This document shows positions 25,555-35,377 of a stretch of 64,000 bases of DNA, piece by piece. How positions within the stretch are numbered: the first letter of the stretch is position 1; every line of letters starts with the position of its first letter. The DNA comes from Ignavibacteria bacterium (GTDB taxonomy: Bacteria > Bacteroidota > Ignavibacteria > Kapaibacteriales > Kapaibacteriaceae), in NCBI GenBank assembly GCA_016191145.1, contig JACPPD010000003.1:416778-480777 (forward strand), in the 5' to 3' direction. A model generated the notes under the pieces. It was not told where the DNA came from. It ran no database searches and was given only the letters and a program-made list of their open reading frames with translations. The translations under genes and the position numbers were made by a program.

Positions 25555-26277
25555 TCATTTGCTGATGGTAACCGTTATTTTATAGGTCATGTAACCCATC
25601 TTTCTCTGAGCGCCGGGTAACACTGCAAACCGTGTGCACATTACGGTACGTAATGCGGGAACATCGAGCTTTGAGTTCGATGATTTAATAACGACGGCAC
25701 AATGCACGTAGCCATCGTTTGAAACCAAGGCAGCCACTTCGGCATTCCCGTCAATCTTACCGTTTCGCTCAAGTGAATTTCGTTTCAGCAGCCTGTTGAA
25801 TCGCTCTGCATCATACGCAGGTGGAGTGTTTGATGCAGTCTTGATGGAATCCGCCAGTTCAGATTGGGATACTGTACATACAAAGGCAAGGCTCTGCGAC
25901 GATAAAAACGAGATGCTGCGGTCGTAAACGTTGCGAACCGGAGCAGTTGAAATTTTTACAACTAGCCTCAAACCATCACTGAGCGGACTCCACGCAAACC
26001 GAAGCTGTCTGGCAATCAGCTCCGCTGTGGGATCCATATTCGGTGGAGGCGTAACAAGAAGCCACTTGCTGTTTTCGTAGTTCTCCCTATTGAATACTAG
26101 TTCGTAACTATCTTTAAGATCAATATTCCGATCTATGCTGAATATTTCGTTTTCAAAAAAAATAGGCACCGAAGGGCTTACACTGTCAACGGACACAACA
26201 ATAACATCTGCCTGTAATGCAATACTGCATACCATAAACATTGAAGCGCCAACAACGGCTATTCCACGTATGGACAT
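25555..26277 (-). CDS. Exported protein with TonB C-terminal-like domain
   Basis: A 240-residue protein with a signal peptide ([21 protein letters not shown]). The last 60 residues (AALVSNDGYVHCAVVIKSSNSKLDVPALRTVMCTRF, ending MTYKITVTI) have the pattern of a TonB C-terminal domain. There is no N-terminal anchor or proline-rich spacer, so it is not a working TonB by itself. The start overlaps the end of the YejF-like ATPase gene by 19 bases, so it may be cotranscribed with the importer. Function unknown. Confidence 0.6.
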   Translation of the reverse strand: MSIRGIAVVGASMFMVCSIALQADVIVVSVDSVSPSVPIFFENEIFSIDRNIDLKDSYELVFNRENYENSKWLLVTPPPNMDPTAELIARQLRFAWSPLSDGLRLVVKISTAPVRNVYDRSISFLSSQSLAFVCTVSQSELADSIKTASNTPPAYDAERFNRLLKRNSLERNGKIDGNAEVAALVSNDGYVHCAVVIKSSNSKLDVPALRTVMCTRFAVLPGAQRKMGYMTYKITVTISK

Positions 26278-27266
26278 GCTGCCAGAGCTCCGCTCTTTTT
26301 CAGTTCGAGTTGGGGCGTAAATGTTGCACAGTCTGGCCGGGCAATTGGGCACCGTGTACGGAACCCACAGCCAGAGGGCTTTGAAAGGGGCGTGGGAATG
26401 TCGCCTGTAAGCACAATGCGCTGACGTCCAGTCTTCGCCGGATCTGGCTCGGGAACGGCAGAGATCAATGCACGCGTATATGGATGTGTTGGCGTGAAAT
26501 ATACTTCGTCGGCCCTGCCCAGCTCGACGATGTTGCCGAGGTACATCACTGCAATGCGATGCGAGATGTGATAGACCACAGACAAGTCGTGTGCAATAAA
26601 CAAATACGACATTCCAAATTCAGACCTCAAATCGTCCATGAGGTTAATTACCTGTGCCTGAACTGAAACATCGAGAGCCGAAACAGGTTCGTCGCAAATG
26701 ATAAGCTCCGGATTTGTTGCAAGGGCACGAGCTATACCGATTCGCTGGCGCTGTCCACCCGAAAACTCATGAGGGAACCTCAGGGAATATTCCGGCTGCA
26801 AGCCAACCTTTTCCAACAGCCACGATACTCTGTCGTCCACTTCTGCCCGCTTCATCTCTGGTTTGTGAATCGACAGCGGCTCAGCAACGATCTGTTTAAC
26901 CGTCATGCGTTGATTAAGCGACGAATACGGATCCTGGAAGATCATCTGCACATGCTGCCGATACTTCAGCATCTGGTGTTTCGACAAATGTATCAGATTT
27001 GTTTCATTGCCTTGTTTATCTATATAGTTAACTTCACCGCTGAGTGCAACATCGGGAGAACTATGCGTCAGCACATTGATGAGGGCGCGTCCTACTGTTG
27101 TCTTCCCGCAGCCGGATTCACCCACCAGACCCAGCGTCTCCCCACGCTCAATGCCAAATGATATTCCATCCACAGCTCTCACTTCCGCCACCTTGCGCTG
27201 GAATACACCGCCATGCATGGCAAAGTGTACATGCAGATCCCGTACGTCGAGCATGCGGACACTCAT
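26259..27266 (-). CDS. Peptide ABC transporter ATPase, second subunit (OppF-like; C-terminal half of YejF)
   Basis: A 335-residue ATPase. It has Walker [10 protein letters not shown], the Q-loop [24 protein letters not shown], the signature [15 protein letters not shown], Walker [15 protein letters not shown] and the switch FIAHDLSVV. The oligopeptide/dipeptide C-terminal extension follows ([30 protein letters not shown]), which may carry an Fe-S or zinc site. I use the ATG at 27264-27266 overlapping the preceding stop (ATGA); a longer frame lies inside the partner gene. It probably dimerises with the first ATPase to power the importer. Confidence 0.93.
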   Translation of the reverse strand: MSVRMLDVRDLHVHFAMHGGVFQRKVAEVRAVDGISFGIERGETLGLVGESGCGKTTVGRALINVLTHSSPDVALSGEVNYIDKQGNETNLIHLSKHQMLKYRQHVQMIFQDPYSSLNQRMTVKQIVAEPLSIHKPEMKRAEVDDRVSWLLEKVGLQPEYSLRFPHEFSGGQRQRIGIARALATNPELIICDEPVSALDVSVQAQVINLMDDLRSEFGMSYLFIAHDLSVVYHISHRIAVMYLGNIVELGRADEVYFTPTHPYTRALISAVPEPDPAKTGRQRIVLTGDIPTPLSKPSGCGFRTRCPIARPDCATFTPQLELKKSGALAACPYVE

Positions 27267-28264
27267 TGAATGCCCCTTTCCCGCATTACTACATGACACC
27301 GAGCCAGGTGCCCTGGTTCGATTTCTACCAGCGGAGGTTCGATGGTATCGCAAGCGTCGATTTTCACTAAACAGCGTGTACAAAACTTGCACCCAACGGG
27401 AAGGTTCATGATGCCGGGTACGTTGCCGGGTATCGTTTTCAGTTTCTCGTGTTTTTTACCTTCGGCTGCCGGACGCGGAATTGAATCCATCAACCCGATA
27501 GTGTATGGGTGAAGGGGGCGAGCAAACAGTGCATCGACGTTTGCTACCTCCTGAATTTTTCCGCCGTACATCACAATTACTCGATGGCAGGTTTCGGCAA
27601 CAACTGCAAGGTCGTGAGTGATCAGCACAATCGACGCTTCCTTGCGGTGTTTTTGCATTTCAAGCATTAACTCCAGGATTTGCGCTTGTATGGTTACGTC
27701 GAGCGCAGTCGTAGGCTCGTCGGCAATGAGCACTGCAGGGTTGCAGGCAAGAGCAATGGCAATCATTACTCTCTGGCGCATACCTCCCGAGAACTGATGA
27801 GGATAGTCGTTGTAGCGTTGCTCTGCGTCGGGAATACCAACAGCATTCAGCAAATCGATGGCTCGCAGTTTTGCTTCTTCTGGAGAACATTTATCATGCG
27901 TTTGAATCACCTCCGATATCTGCATGCCAATGCGAAACACAGGATTCAGACTCGTCATTGGCTCCTGAAAGATCATGGCAATCTCCTTGCCTCTGATCTC
28001 ATACATCTGATCGTAAGAAAGTTTAACGATATCCCTGTTCTTGTACAGAATTTCGCCGCTCATAATCCTGCCCGGCGGGTCGGGGATGAGCTTCATCAGC
28101 GATAAGGCAGTGACCGACTTCCCCGAACCGGACTCGCCCACGATGCCCAGCACTTCACCGCTGAAGATGTCGAAGGTTACATCGTCGACAGCCTTTGCCC
28201 AGGTGCCTTCAATGTTGAAGTACGTCCGCAGGTTCTTTATCTCAACGAGTTTCTCTTGTGTCAT
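27263..28264 (-). CDS. Peptide ABC transporter ATPase, first subunit (OppD-like; N-terminal half of YejF)
   Basis: A 333-residue ATPase with Walker [11 protein letters not shown]-loop [20 protein letters not shown], signature [15 protein letters not shown], Walker [15 protein letters not shown] and switch [11 protein letters not shown]. The C-terminal oligopeptide domain has [20 protein letters not shown]. It overlaps both neighbours by four bases. In E. coli the two Yej ATPase halves are fused in one YejF chain; here they are separate genes. Confidence 0.93.
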   Translation of the reverse strand: MTQEKLVEIKNLRTYFNIEGTWAKAVDDVTFDIFSGEVLGIVGESGSGKSVTALSLMKLIPDPPGRIMSGEILYKNRDIVKLSYDQMYEIRGKEIAMIFQEPMTSLNPVFRIGMQISEVIQTHDKCSPEEAKLRAIDLLNAVGIPDAEQRYNDYPHQFSGGMRQRVMIAIALACNPAVLIADEPTTALDVTIQAQILELMLEMQKHRKEASIVLITHDLAVVAETCHRVIVMYGGKIQEVANVDALFARPLHPYTIGLMDSIPRPAAEGKKHEKLKTIPGNVPGIMNLPVGCKFCTRCLVKIDACDTIEPPLVEIEPGHLARCHVVMRERGIQ

Positions 28265-29376
28265 CGTAGCCGGGAAAAAGTCTTTGGATCAAACGCTTCA
28301 CGAACCGCTTCGCCAACAAAGACCGTGAGAGATAGAGTAAAAAACATTGCACTCATTGGCGACATAACAAGCCACCATTTATTCTGGTTGATGTACTGCA
28401 CACCCAATCCAAACATCTCTCCCCAGCTTGGTGTACCCGGGGGCAGGCCGAAGCCAAGATAATCCAGACTCACTAAGGCCGTAATTCCCGACACTATTGA
28501 AAATGGAAAGAAAGTTATAATCGGTACTAAGGAATTGGGCAGAATATGTCGAACAATGATCTTCCATGTTGGCACTCCAATCGATACGGCTGCAGCCACA
28601 TAATCCCGTGTTCGCTCGCGCAAAAATTCAGCCCGGATGTATAACGCAATACTTATCCAGCTTACCAGGAGAAGCAGACCAAGAAGCAGGAAAAAATTTG
28701 GTGATACAAGACTTACCACGATGATGATGATAAATAATACTGGAAGTGTAAACCAGATCTCTACAACTCGCTGAAGAATGAGGTCGAACTTCCCTCCGAA
28801 ATAACCGGAAATGGCACCGATAGGAACACCAATGCAGTATTCAAGAATTGCCAGCAGCAACGCGAACGACAGAGACACATTTAAGCCATAGGCCATGCGT
28901 GCAAACACGTCCCTTCCCCTGTCGTCGGTGCCCAACAAACGTGCAGCCGTATGTGTCCCTGGTGTAAGGGGCGGTAAAAACTTTTCATTACCCTCAACGG
29001 AAATATCTTCCTGTGGACTAAATGGATAGAGCGGCATAATCACATAATTCCCGTTGTCTGCCTTTTCAAATTCCTGGCTCAGACGTCGGTAGTTCACCTC
29101 TCCTCCGGCACTCTTCAAACCAAAGTCTTCGTACCCATGGTACGACGCCAAACCAACAAGATCTGCAAACGCAGGAAACATCTTAGATCCGTTGTACTGA
29201 ACAACCAGCGCCTTATTTGAAACCAACACCGGAAGCAAGAACGACAGAAGATAGATGATAACAAGTATTACAAACGAATAATATCCGCGCTTGAGCGATT
29301 TGAACTTTTGCCATCTACGGCTTAGCAGCGACTGGGATTTTTTGCCGGGCGTTACCGCCTGTTTACCTGCCTTCAT
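28261..29376 (-). CDS. Peptide ABC transporter permease, YejE-like
   Basis: A 371-residue permease. An N-terminal membrane segment (YYSFVILVIIYLLSFLLPVLV) is followed by a long periplasmic insert with KALVVQYNGSKMFPAF, a hallmark of YejE over OppC. The LLGTDDRGRDVFARMAYGL motif and the five-span core come next, with the coupling helix AAAVSIGVPTWKIIVRHILPNS. It ends EAVREAFDPKTF, also as in YejE. Translationally coupled to the YejB-like gene by ATGA. Confidence 0.92.
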   Translation of the reverse strand: MKAGKQAVTPGKKSQSLLSRRWQKFKSLKRGYYSFVILVIIYLLSFLLPVLVSNKALVVQYNGSKMFPAFADLVGLASYHGYEDFGLKSAGGEVNYRRLSQEFEKADNGNYVIMPLYPFSPQEDISVEGNEKFLPPLTPGTHTAARLLGTDDRGRDVFARMAYGLNVSLSFALLLAILEYCIGVPIGAISGYFGGKFDLILQRVVEIWFTLPVLFIIIIVVSLVSPNFFLLLGLLLLVSWISIALYIRAEFLRERTRDYVAAAVSIGVPTWKIIVRHILPNSLVPIITFFPFSIVSGITALVSLDYLGFGLPPGTPSWGEMFGLGVQYINQNKWWLVMSPMSAMFFTLSLTVFVGEAVREAFDPKTFSRLR

Positions 29377-30620
29377 TTAAATTTTATCCTCGGATCCACC
29401 ATTGCCAAAATAAAATCACTTAACAGCGTGCCGATGAGAATAATAGCAACGTTGATAACGGTAAATGAGAACACGATGGGGTAATCTCGTTGCAGTATTG
29501 CACTGAACGAAAGTTTGCCTAATCCTTCTATACTGAAAACAATTTCGATAAGGTATGAAGATGCCAGGAACACAGAGATGAGGAAACCGAGACGCGAAGC
29601 AATGGGAATGATGGAATTCCTCATGGCATGAACCCAGATAACACGCTTTTCATTGAGGCCCTTTGCGAAAGCCGTCCTAACGTAGTCCTGACTCATGTTT
29701 TCCAGCAACGAATTCTTCATCAGCATCGTTAGCGAAGCAAAGCCGGCAGTTGTGTAAGCAATAGTGGGAAGAATAAAATGATATGCCCTATCCAAAATCT
29801 TGCTTCCAATTTCCAATTGATCATAATCTGTAGACTGAAACCCTCGCAACGGCAGAAGGTCGAGTCCGCTCTGTGTCGAAAATATTACAAGCAGCACGGC
29901 GCCCAGCGCCCATCCCGGTACCGAGTACCCCATAAACACGATTGCAGACGATATCACATCGAATCGGCTCCCGTGATTCAATGCTTTCTGTATGCCAAGG
30001 TAAACGCAAATCAGGTAGGTGAGAATTACTGAAATTATTCCGAACTGCATTGAAATCGGCAATCGTTCCATTACCAGTTTCATTACCGGTTCCTGATACC
30101 GGTTCGAAATACCAAAATATCCGGTTAAAATTCCCGCATACTCCGTTTTGTAGGCGCGCAAGATATAATTAACACTATCAACTTTTTGATATTCAACATT
30201 CCAATCATCTAATATCTTAGATTTATCGGAGGCGTCTCGCACAACATATTGGCCATCCTCCTTGTTAACGATTATCTGAAGTCCGGCGCCTGCCTTGCGA
30301 GGCTTGCCAAGCACAACAGGCACATCGAATTTGTCCATAGGCCGTGGGTATACGCCTAGCCAGATCAGATACCTCTGCCATATCGGCTTATCGAATTGGT
30401 AATAGCGCTGCAGCTCTGCCATCGCCTGCGGAGGTATGATGGCATCTGTCCCTTCGCGTGCGCCGCCCCTTTCACCGCTCTGTGCAGCCTGTTTGAGCTG
30501 TTGGATCTGTTGTTCCAGAGGGCCGCCGGGAGCAAGCTGAACAATAAAAAAGACAATTATTGTACAGCCAATAAATGTTGGTACGGCCAGCAGGATTCGT
30601 CGAATGAAGTACTGAAGCAT
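29373..30620 (-). CDS. Peptide ABC transporter permease, YejB-like
   Basis: A 415-residue permease, longer than OppB because of a large periplasmic insert between spans 1 and 2. The start FIRRILLAVPTFIGCTIIVF, then VQLAPGGPLEQQI, is YejB-like. So are YYQFDKPIWQRY, GSRFDVISSAIVFMGYSVPGW, DLLPLRGFQS and the end DYPIVFSFTVINV with MVDPRIKF. The insert (about 110-180) is longer than in E. coli YejB. YejABEF takes up oligopeptides and microcin C. It starts seven bases after the binding-protein stop codon. Confidence 0.93.
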   Translation of the reverse strand: MLQYFIRRILLAVPTFIGCTIIVFFIVQLAPGGPLEQQIQQLKQAAQSGERGGAREGTDAIIPPQAMAELQRYYQFDKPIWQRYLIWLGVYPRPMDKFDVPVVLGKPRKAGAGLQIIVNKEDGQYVVRDASDKSKILDDWNVEYQKVDSVNYILRAYKTEYAGILTGYFGISNRYQEPVMKLVMERLPISMQFGIISVILTYLICVYLGIQKALNHGSRFDVISSAIVFMGYSVPGWALGAVLLVIFSTQSGLDLLPLRGFQSTDYDQLEIGSKILDRAYHFILPTIAYTTAGFASLTMLMKNSLLENMSQDYVRTAFAKGLNEKRVIWVHAMRNSIIPIASRLGFLISVFLASSYLIEIVFSIEGLGKLSFSAILQRDYPIVFSFTVINVAIILIGTLLSDFILAMVDPRIKFK

Positions 30621-30626
30621 GTTCTA

Positions 30627-32591
30627 TTAAAACTTATGCTCCTTCCAATACAACTTGTCTACGATTTTACCCGTTCCGGGGAGTGCGGTACCATCCTTCC
30701 TTGCTTTCTCGAGCGCCGATGCTTTTTCGGAGTCATACCACCATAACGTCATGATTGCAAGGTCGTGATCGCCGGCTTGCGTTGTTCGCCCCAATACATA
30801 CTCTGGCATTCCAAACTTATCCCAATATCCGAGTTTGATTCCTTTGGTATTCCAAGCCAGAACTGCGATGACGGTATTCGCAAGAATTCCATCAATTTCT
30901 TTAATAATAGCAATCCGTTCTGCTTGTGTGAAGGCTAATTTGTACCGTTCTAATAATCCGTCGATTTGTTTGTCTGCAAAACCCGTAATGTTGTTGTTGT
31001 CGTTTTGTGAAGCCAGACGCGATGCATACGAAGATTCGGGATTGGGAAACGTAAGACCGCCATAATTCACCCAGGTGAGAGAAAACTCCCGCTCAGCAAT
31101 TCTCTTGGTTATCGCATTGCCATCCTCAAATTTCAGTTTGAGGTCGATACCTGCCCTTCGAAGCGTTTGCTGATACAGAGTAACGAATTTTTCTATCGGC
31201 TTTTGAATACTCATTTCGAGCGTGAATGGCTTGCCATTTTTCACTAAAATCCCGTCGGAATTTCTCTCCTTCCAGCCCGCTTGTTCAAGTAGTTCTTTTG
31301 CCTTTTGAGGATCGTAGGTGTATCGCACATTGTTTTCGTTTTCATAAAGGCCTCCAGCATAAAACGAATTAAATGGCTCATACTCGCCGTACAACAACTG
31401 GTCTATAATTGACTGCCGGTCGAACAGGTAGTAGAATGCCTTCCTGATCCTGACGTCGTTGAAGGGCGGCTTGCGCATGTTGAGATACACACCGGCTGCT
31501 CCAGCGGCGCCGTCTGTCTTGACGCGAATTTTATGTATCCAATTGTTTTTAAATGGTTGTTCCTTAGTGTCGTTAACCCAATTCTCTATAGATACGCTGG
31601 TATAGTAAAACAAATCGGCTTCGCCTCTTCTGAATGTTTCGTATTCAACTGTGGGATTGTCTGCAATTGCAATGAATTTTATCTTATCGAAATTTCCGCT
31701 GTATTTCTCAGTTGGATAGTCCTTACGCCAGTAGTCATCCCGCCGTGTGAACATGTAGCTCTCCTCCTTCTTGATATCTTCCGGGAGGATGATATATTCG
31801 CCCGATCCGACAGGCTGCTGAAAGATAAACTTGTCGATAAACTCCTTGCCGGTAAGTGCGCCAATTTCGTCGTGCTGAAGTATTGGCAAGCTTGCTGCAA
31901 AACTCAAAAACGATCGCCAATTTTTTTCCTTCGCTTTAACCATCACGATGTAGGGAGAAATCGCCACAGGTTCTTCGTAAATCTCATAGGTCTGCTGCAT
32001 TGATGGGGAAAGGATCGTCGGATCCATGACGAGCTTCCACGTGGAAACAACATCCTGCGACGTTACCCGCTTGCCATCCCACCACCGTGCATTGGGATCG
32101 ATGCGGAACCAGAACGTCATCAGGTCTTCAGATACCTTCCAGTGCGTGGCCAACAAAGGCACGTATTCGAGATTCGTTGGGTGGAGTGATATCAATGTTT
32201 GATAGCACATACTCGTCATCGTGCTGTTTTCTGAGAAGTTTGAATTCGGGCCAAAAAAGAATGGCCTAAATGTTATCATGAAACGAGAGATTGGAAATGT
32301 AAACATCCCGCCAATCTTTGCACGGGGATCTCCAAAAAAGACCTGTTCTTCGGGTTTCATGACGTAGGTTTTGTATCCTAAAGATTCTGCAATCTTCTCA
32401 AAACCGTTACCCCCAAGAGAATCTGTAATCGAGGGATCTGCTCCGGGCGGTAGATCCACTTTCTTCCATGTATTAACGATCTTTGAATCTGAATCGGCAA
32501 CCGATTCCTTCCTTCCACAGCCACTCAGAAAAACCAACGTCACAAACAGCAATACAGGCACTGAGAATAAACGACTGTTTGAGGGGATCAT
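30627..32591 (-). CDS. Peptide-binding lipoprotein, YejA-like (SBP family 5)
   Basis: A 654-residue extracellular solute-binding protein. The signal peptide ends in a lipobox (LSGC, Cys25), so it is probably lipid-anchored, unlike E. coli YejA. Family 5 features are THWKVSEDLMTFWFRIDPNARWWDGKRVTSQDVVSTW and DVRIRKAFYYLFDRQSI. YejA-like features are the DDYW...NFDKIKFIAIADNPTVEYETFRRGEAD block and the ENWVNDT segment. It heads the five-gene importer operon and should choose the peptide ligand. Confidence 0.92.
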   Translation of the reverse strand: MIPSNSRLFSVPVLLFVTLVFLSGCGRKESVADSDSKIVNTWKKVDLPPGADPSITDSLGGNGFEKIAESLGYKTYVMKPEEQVFFGDPRAKIGGMFTFPISRFMITFRPFFFGPNSNFSENSTMTSMCYQTLISLHPTNLEYVPLLATHWKVSEDLMTFWFRIDPNARWWDGKRVTSQDVVSTWKLVMDPTILSPSMQQTYEIYEEPVAISPYIVMVKAKEKNWRSFLSFAASLPILQHDEIGALTGKEFIDKFIFQQPVGSGEYIILPEDIKKEESYMFTRRDDYWRKDYPTEKYSGNFDKIKFIAIADNPTVEYETFRRGEADLFYYTSVSIENWVNDTKEQPFKNNWIHKIRVKTDGAAGAAGVYLNMRKPPFNDVRIRKAFYYLFDRQSIIDQLLYGEYEPFNSFYAGGLYENENNVRYTYDPQKAKELLEQAGWKERNSDGILVKNGKPFTLEMSIQKPIEKFVTLYQQTLRRAGIDLKLKFEDGNAITKRIAEREFSLTWVNYGGLTFPNPESSYASRLASQNDNNNITGFADKQIDGLLERYKLAFTQAERIAIIKEIDGILANTVIAVLAWNTKGIKLGYWDKFGMPEYVLGRTTQAGDHDLAIMTLWWYDSEKASALEKARKDGTALPGTGKIVDKLYWKEHKF

Positions 32592-32644
32592 GTAGGTTGC
32601 TCCGTAAACTGTGGAAATAACTTGAACGCAAATATATTCGCCTC

Positions 32645-33568
32645 ATGCAAACTATCCTTCCCGAAGATCTTCCACACAGAGAACGACACCAACTATTACT
32701 GAGTGGAGTTGCACCACGTCCGATTGCCTTTGTGTCGAGCATTGCGCCCGAAGGCAACGTAAACCTTAGCCCCTTTTCATTCTTTAATGCTTATTCATCA
32801 AAACCTCCCATCGTGGCTATAGGTCCTGCTATTGCAGCACGTACCGGACGTGCCAAGGACACGCTGCTGAATATTCTGGAACATCGAGAGTGCACTATCA
32901 GCACGGTCAGCTACTCCATGGTTCACAAAATGAACATTGCATCGGCAGAGTATCCGCGCGATGTTGATGAGTATGTGAAGGCTGGATTCAGTAAGGGGGC
33001 ATCGAGACTCGTCAGTCCCCCATACGTGGCAGAATCGCCGTATTCAATGGAATGCAGGCTTGTCGAAAACATTGAAATACGCAGGGATATCGGTGGCAAC
33101 GGCAACCTGATGATGCTTGAAGTTGTTGCGTTTCATGTCTCAGACAGTGTGATGGTAGACGGAAAAATCGATCCGCACAAGATGGATTTAGTAGCACGCC
33201 TATCGCACGGGTTTTATGCGCGGACTTCCGAAATCTTCGAAGCACGGCAGCCAACACATTTATGCATTGGATTTGATGCACTTCCGGAGCACATTCGTAC
33301 AAGCGAAATCTTAACAGGAAATGATTTGGCTCGCTTGGCCTACGTGCCAGTTTTGCCTATGCTTGATGGTTCGTTCCCGTCGTTCGAAGACACCTTTAGG
33401 GCTGATTCTGTTGAAATAGAATTGAACGCAAATAATCCTCTTGGCGCACTCTACGCGATGTTGCAGGAGGGGAAGCAACGCGACCGAGCTCTGCGTCACC
33501 GCATTGCAAAGGCATTCATTGTAAACAATCAGATTGATGAGGCGTGGCAGACACTACTGCTGGAATAA
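32645..33568 (+). CDS. Flavin reductase-like domain protein (FMN-binding, DIM6/NTAB type)
   Basis: A 307-residue protein. The N-terminal 200 residues form a flavin-reductase-like split barrel: LLLSGVAPRPIAFVSSIAPEGNVNLSPFSFFNAYSSKPPIVAIGPA, then TLLNILEHRECTIS, and HKMDLVARLSHGFYAR. The C-terminal 100 residues, including FVNNQIDEAW-like helix (KAFIVNNQIDEAWQTLL), are an added segment. The substrate of such proteins is usually unknown. It is divergent from the Yej-type operon with 53 bases between. Confidence 0.85.
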   Translation: MQTILPEDLPHRERHQLLLSGVAPRPIAFVSSIAPEGNVNLSPFSFFNAYSSKPPIVAIGPAIAARTGRAKDTLLNILEHRECTISTVSYSMVHKMNIASAEYPRDVDEYVKAGFSKGASRLVSPPYVAESPYSMECRLVENIEIRRDIGGNGNLMMLEVVAFHVSDSVMVDGKIDPHKMDLVARLSHGFYARTSEIFEARQPTHLCIGFDALPEHIRTSEILTGNDLARLAYVPVLPMLDGSFPSFEDTFRADSVEIELNANNPLGALYAMLQEGKQRDRALRHRIAKAFIVNNQIDEAWQTLLLE

Positions 33569-33576
33569 GCAGTCAG

Positions 33577-34095
33577 TTAATCAATATGCGCAACTACACA
33601 AAGCTGAGTTCCTTTATCGAAAGCCTGCCCTACGCTGGCCGTAACATCCTTGATGATACCGTTAATCGGAGAGACAATAGCATTTTCCATCTTCATGGCT
33701 TCAAGCGTAAATAATGCATCGCCCTTGCGCACAATATCTCCGTTTGATACAAGTACGTTTTTCAACAAGCCTGGCATGGGTGTGCTGATTTTTACGGTGC
33801 GATTTTTTACGGCAGGAGAAGAAACCAGCATGTCTAAGTATTGTTGGTTTCCATCCGACAACACACGCGCTTCGTACTGATAGCCCCGAATTGAAAACCG
33901 TACGATGCTGACGCCATCGGTTTTCAAATACACCGGAAGAATGGTGTTTCCAACCTGCATATTATAAACACCCTGATCCTGCGTGGGCATCAGCGTAACG
34001 TCGGCACTACCGCATGTGGCTGTATTGCCGTTACAATCCACGCTGAACTTCTTATCGGAATTGAGAATCGTTACTGTGTAGCGTTTGGTTCTCAT
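33577..34095 (-). CDS. Biotin carrier (biotin/lipoyl attachment) protein
   Basis: A 172-residue protein ending in a biotinyl domain (about 100-172). The biotinylation motif is EAMKMEN with Lys135; TPMPGLLKNVLVSNGDIVRKGDALFTLEAMK and the mirrored SPINGIIKDVTASVGQAFDKGTQL are typical. The N-terminal 95 residues resemble the linker of propionyl/acetyl-CoA carboxylase alpha chains. It stands alone and may serve the carboxylase beta subunit at 21399-23063; the biotin carboxylase partner lies outside the window. Confidence 0.88.
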   Translation of the reverse strand: MRTKRYTVTILNSDKKFSVDCNGNTATCGSADVTLMPTQDQGVYNMQVGNTILPVYLKTDGVSIVRFSIRGYQYEARVLSDGNQQYLDMLVSSPAVKNRTVKISTPMPGLLKNVLVSNGDIVRKGDALFTLEAMKMENAIVSPINGIIKDVTASVGQAFDKGTQLCVVAHID

Positions 34096-34126
34096 GCAGG
34101 CAAATCTACGGCGTTGGTTGGCGTTA

Positions 34127-35377
34127 TTACAGTTTGCATTTGAGCAGGTAGAGACGCTGACTCACCATACCCAACGCCTTGAAGGTCTTTTCTCGCCAGT
34201 CGTACACAGCATCGGATACAACATCGCACATCTTACCCATCGTTAGTATGTCGTATTCCAAATCGTATACCACAAGGGTTGTCGCGCTTGGCCATGCTGC
34301 GTGTGTACCCTTACTGTCGATAAGCGGAGGCGCCAACATTGGGACGCCTGCATTTACAAGCTTCCTTTTGCCGTTAACAACAATGTAATTATCGTCCTGG
34401 TAACTGCTATACACCATCTGCATACCATCGTGCGAAAATGCGGGATTTGAACTTCGCGTTCCCTGCGGATATTCTGCTGAGTTATAACAAACCACAGTGT
34501 TGCCCTGAATTGTTGCCCTAAACGCAACCAGAGGTTCCGATGGATGCAAGGCGATAGCACTGTCTGCATACTGGAGAGCGCGACTCTCCCAGGGATTTTG
34601 AAAGTCATCGGTATACATCCACACCTTAACGGTACCAGCCAAATCCATTGCCGACCACGTGGCAACTTGTCCGTAGACATTGGTTTTGATTGCACGGACT
34701 TTGGAGAGGTTTGTCGACAGCGTTTCATCACCCAGCACCACACTCCATTTGTCTCCCGACTTCAAGGCACATAACACGCGGCCGTCCTGCCACACACCGC
34801 CTAGGATCACATCGTCGGAGCATCCGCGCAACGCACCGTTTCGAATGAGACAAACCTGATTCATTTGCTTCTCTGTCCACCAGACAACAATTCCCTGCGG
34901 ATCAACCCAAAGGTCTTTCACAGGATATCCTGTTGCGTACGACCGTTCTCCATTTGTTATACGCGTGTCCTGTCCGTTACTCTCAACCCACCAGAGCTCT
35001 TCGGTAAGTGTGGCAAAGCGCACAAACTCAATGGTGCTGCTAGTCTGTAGCAATCGGCGTGGTCCAACGAGCCACCAACGAACGTCCGTAGATACGATGC
35101 TCACCCAATCTGTACCTACATTGGCAAATACGGGTTGGGAAATCTGCTCGTAAGGGCCGTACGGAACGCCATCGACTACGAGCAACTTCCATTTATCAAA
35201 CGGACGCAGAATTGCCCACCAATGGCCTGTTGTATCGATACCATAACTTTCTATAGCAACCGGATTTTCGATTAGCAACGTATCCGTGCATGTTGCACCC
35301 ATACCAAGAGCCATCGCCTGATGTTGGATGCCAAGGCACATAGAGATTATTACGATTACAAGGCTGCTTCGTACCAT
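34127..35377 (-). CDS. Exported beta-propeller-like protein of unknown function
   Basis: A 416-residue protein with a signal peptide (SSLVIVIISMCLGIQHQAMA). The mature part is rich in Trp and Val, with repeats of the form W-x-(4-6)-strand-turn-strand (KWKLLVVDGVPYGPYEQIS; WWLVGPRRL; FSHDGMQMVYSSYQDDNYIVVNGK) that suggest a WD40/PD40-like propeller. The ATG used overlaps the end of the 5-formyl-THF cyclo-ligase gene by 22 bases, so it is cotranscribed with it. No family recognised with certainty. Confidence 0.6.
   Translation of the reverse strand: MVRSSLVIVIISMCLGIQHQAMALGMGATCTDTLLIENPVAIESYGIDTTGHWWAILRPFDKWKLLVVDGVPYGPYEQISQPVFANVGTDWVSIVSTDVRWWLVGPRRLLQTSSTIEFVRFATLTEELWWVESNGQDTRITNGERSYATGYPVKDLWVDPQGIVVWWTEKQMNQVCLIRNGALRGCSDDVILGGVWQDGRVLCALKSGDKWSVVLGDETLSTNLSKVRAIKTNVYGQVATWSAMDLAGTVKVWMYTDDFQNPWESRALQYADSAIALHPSEPLVAFRATIQGNTVVCYNSAEYPQGTRSSNPAFSHDGMQMVYSSYQDDNYIVVNGKRKLVNAGVPMLAPPLIDSKGTHAAWPSATTLVVYDLEYDILTMGKMCDVVSDAVYDWREKTFKALGMVSQRLYLLKCKL

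Noticed and set aside
27412-27440. A stretch resembling the dispersed palindrome (two CCGGGTA-like cores)
   Set aside because: It encodes the conserved [11 protein letters not shown] segment of the OppD-type ATPase, so protein constraint explains it.
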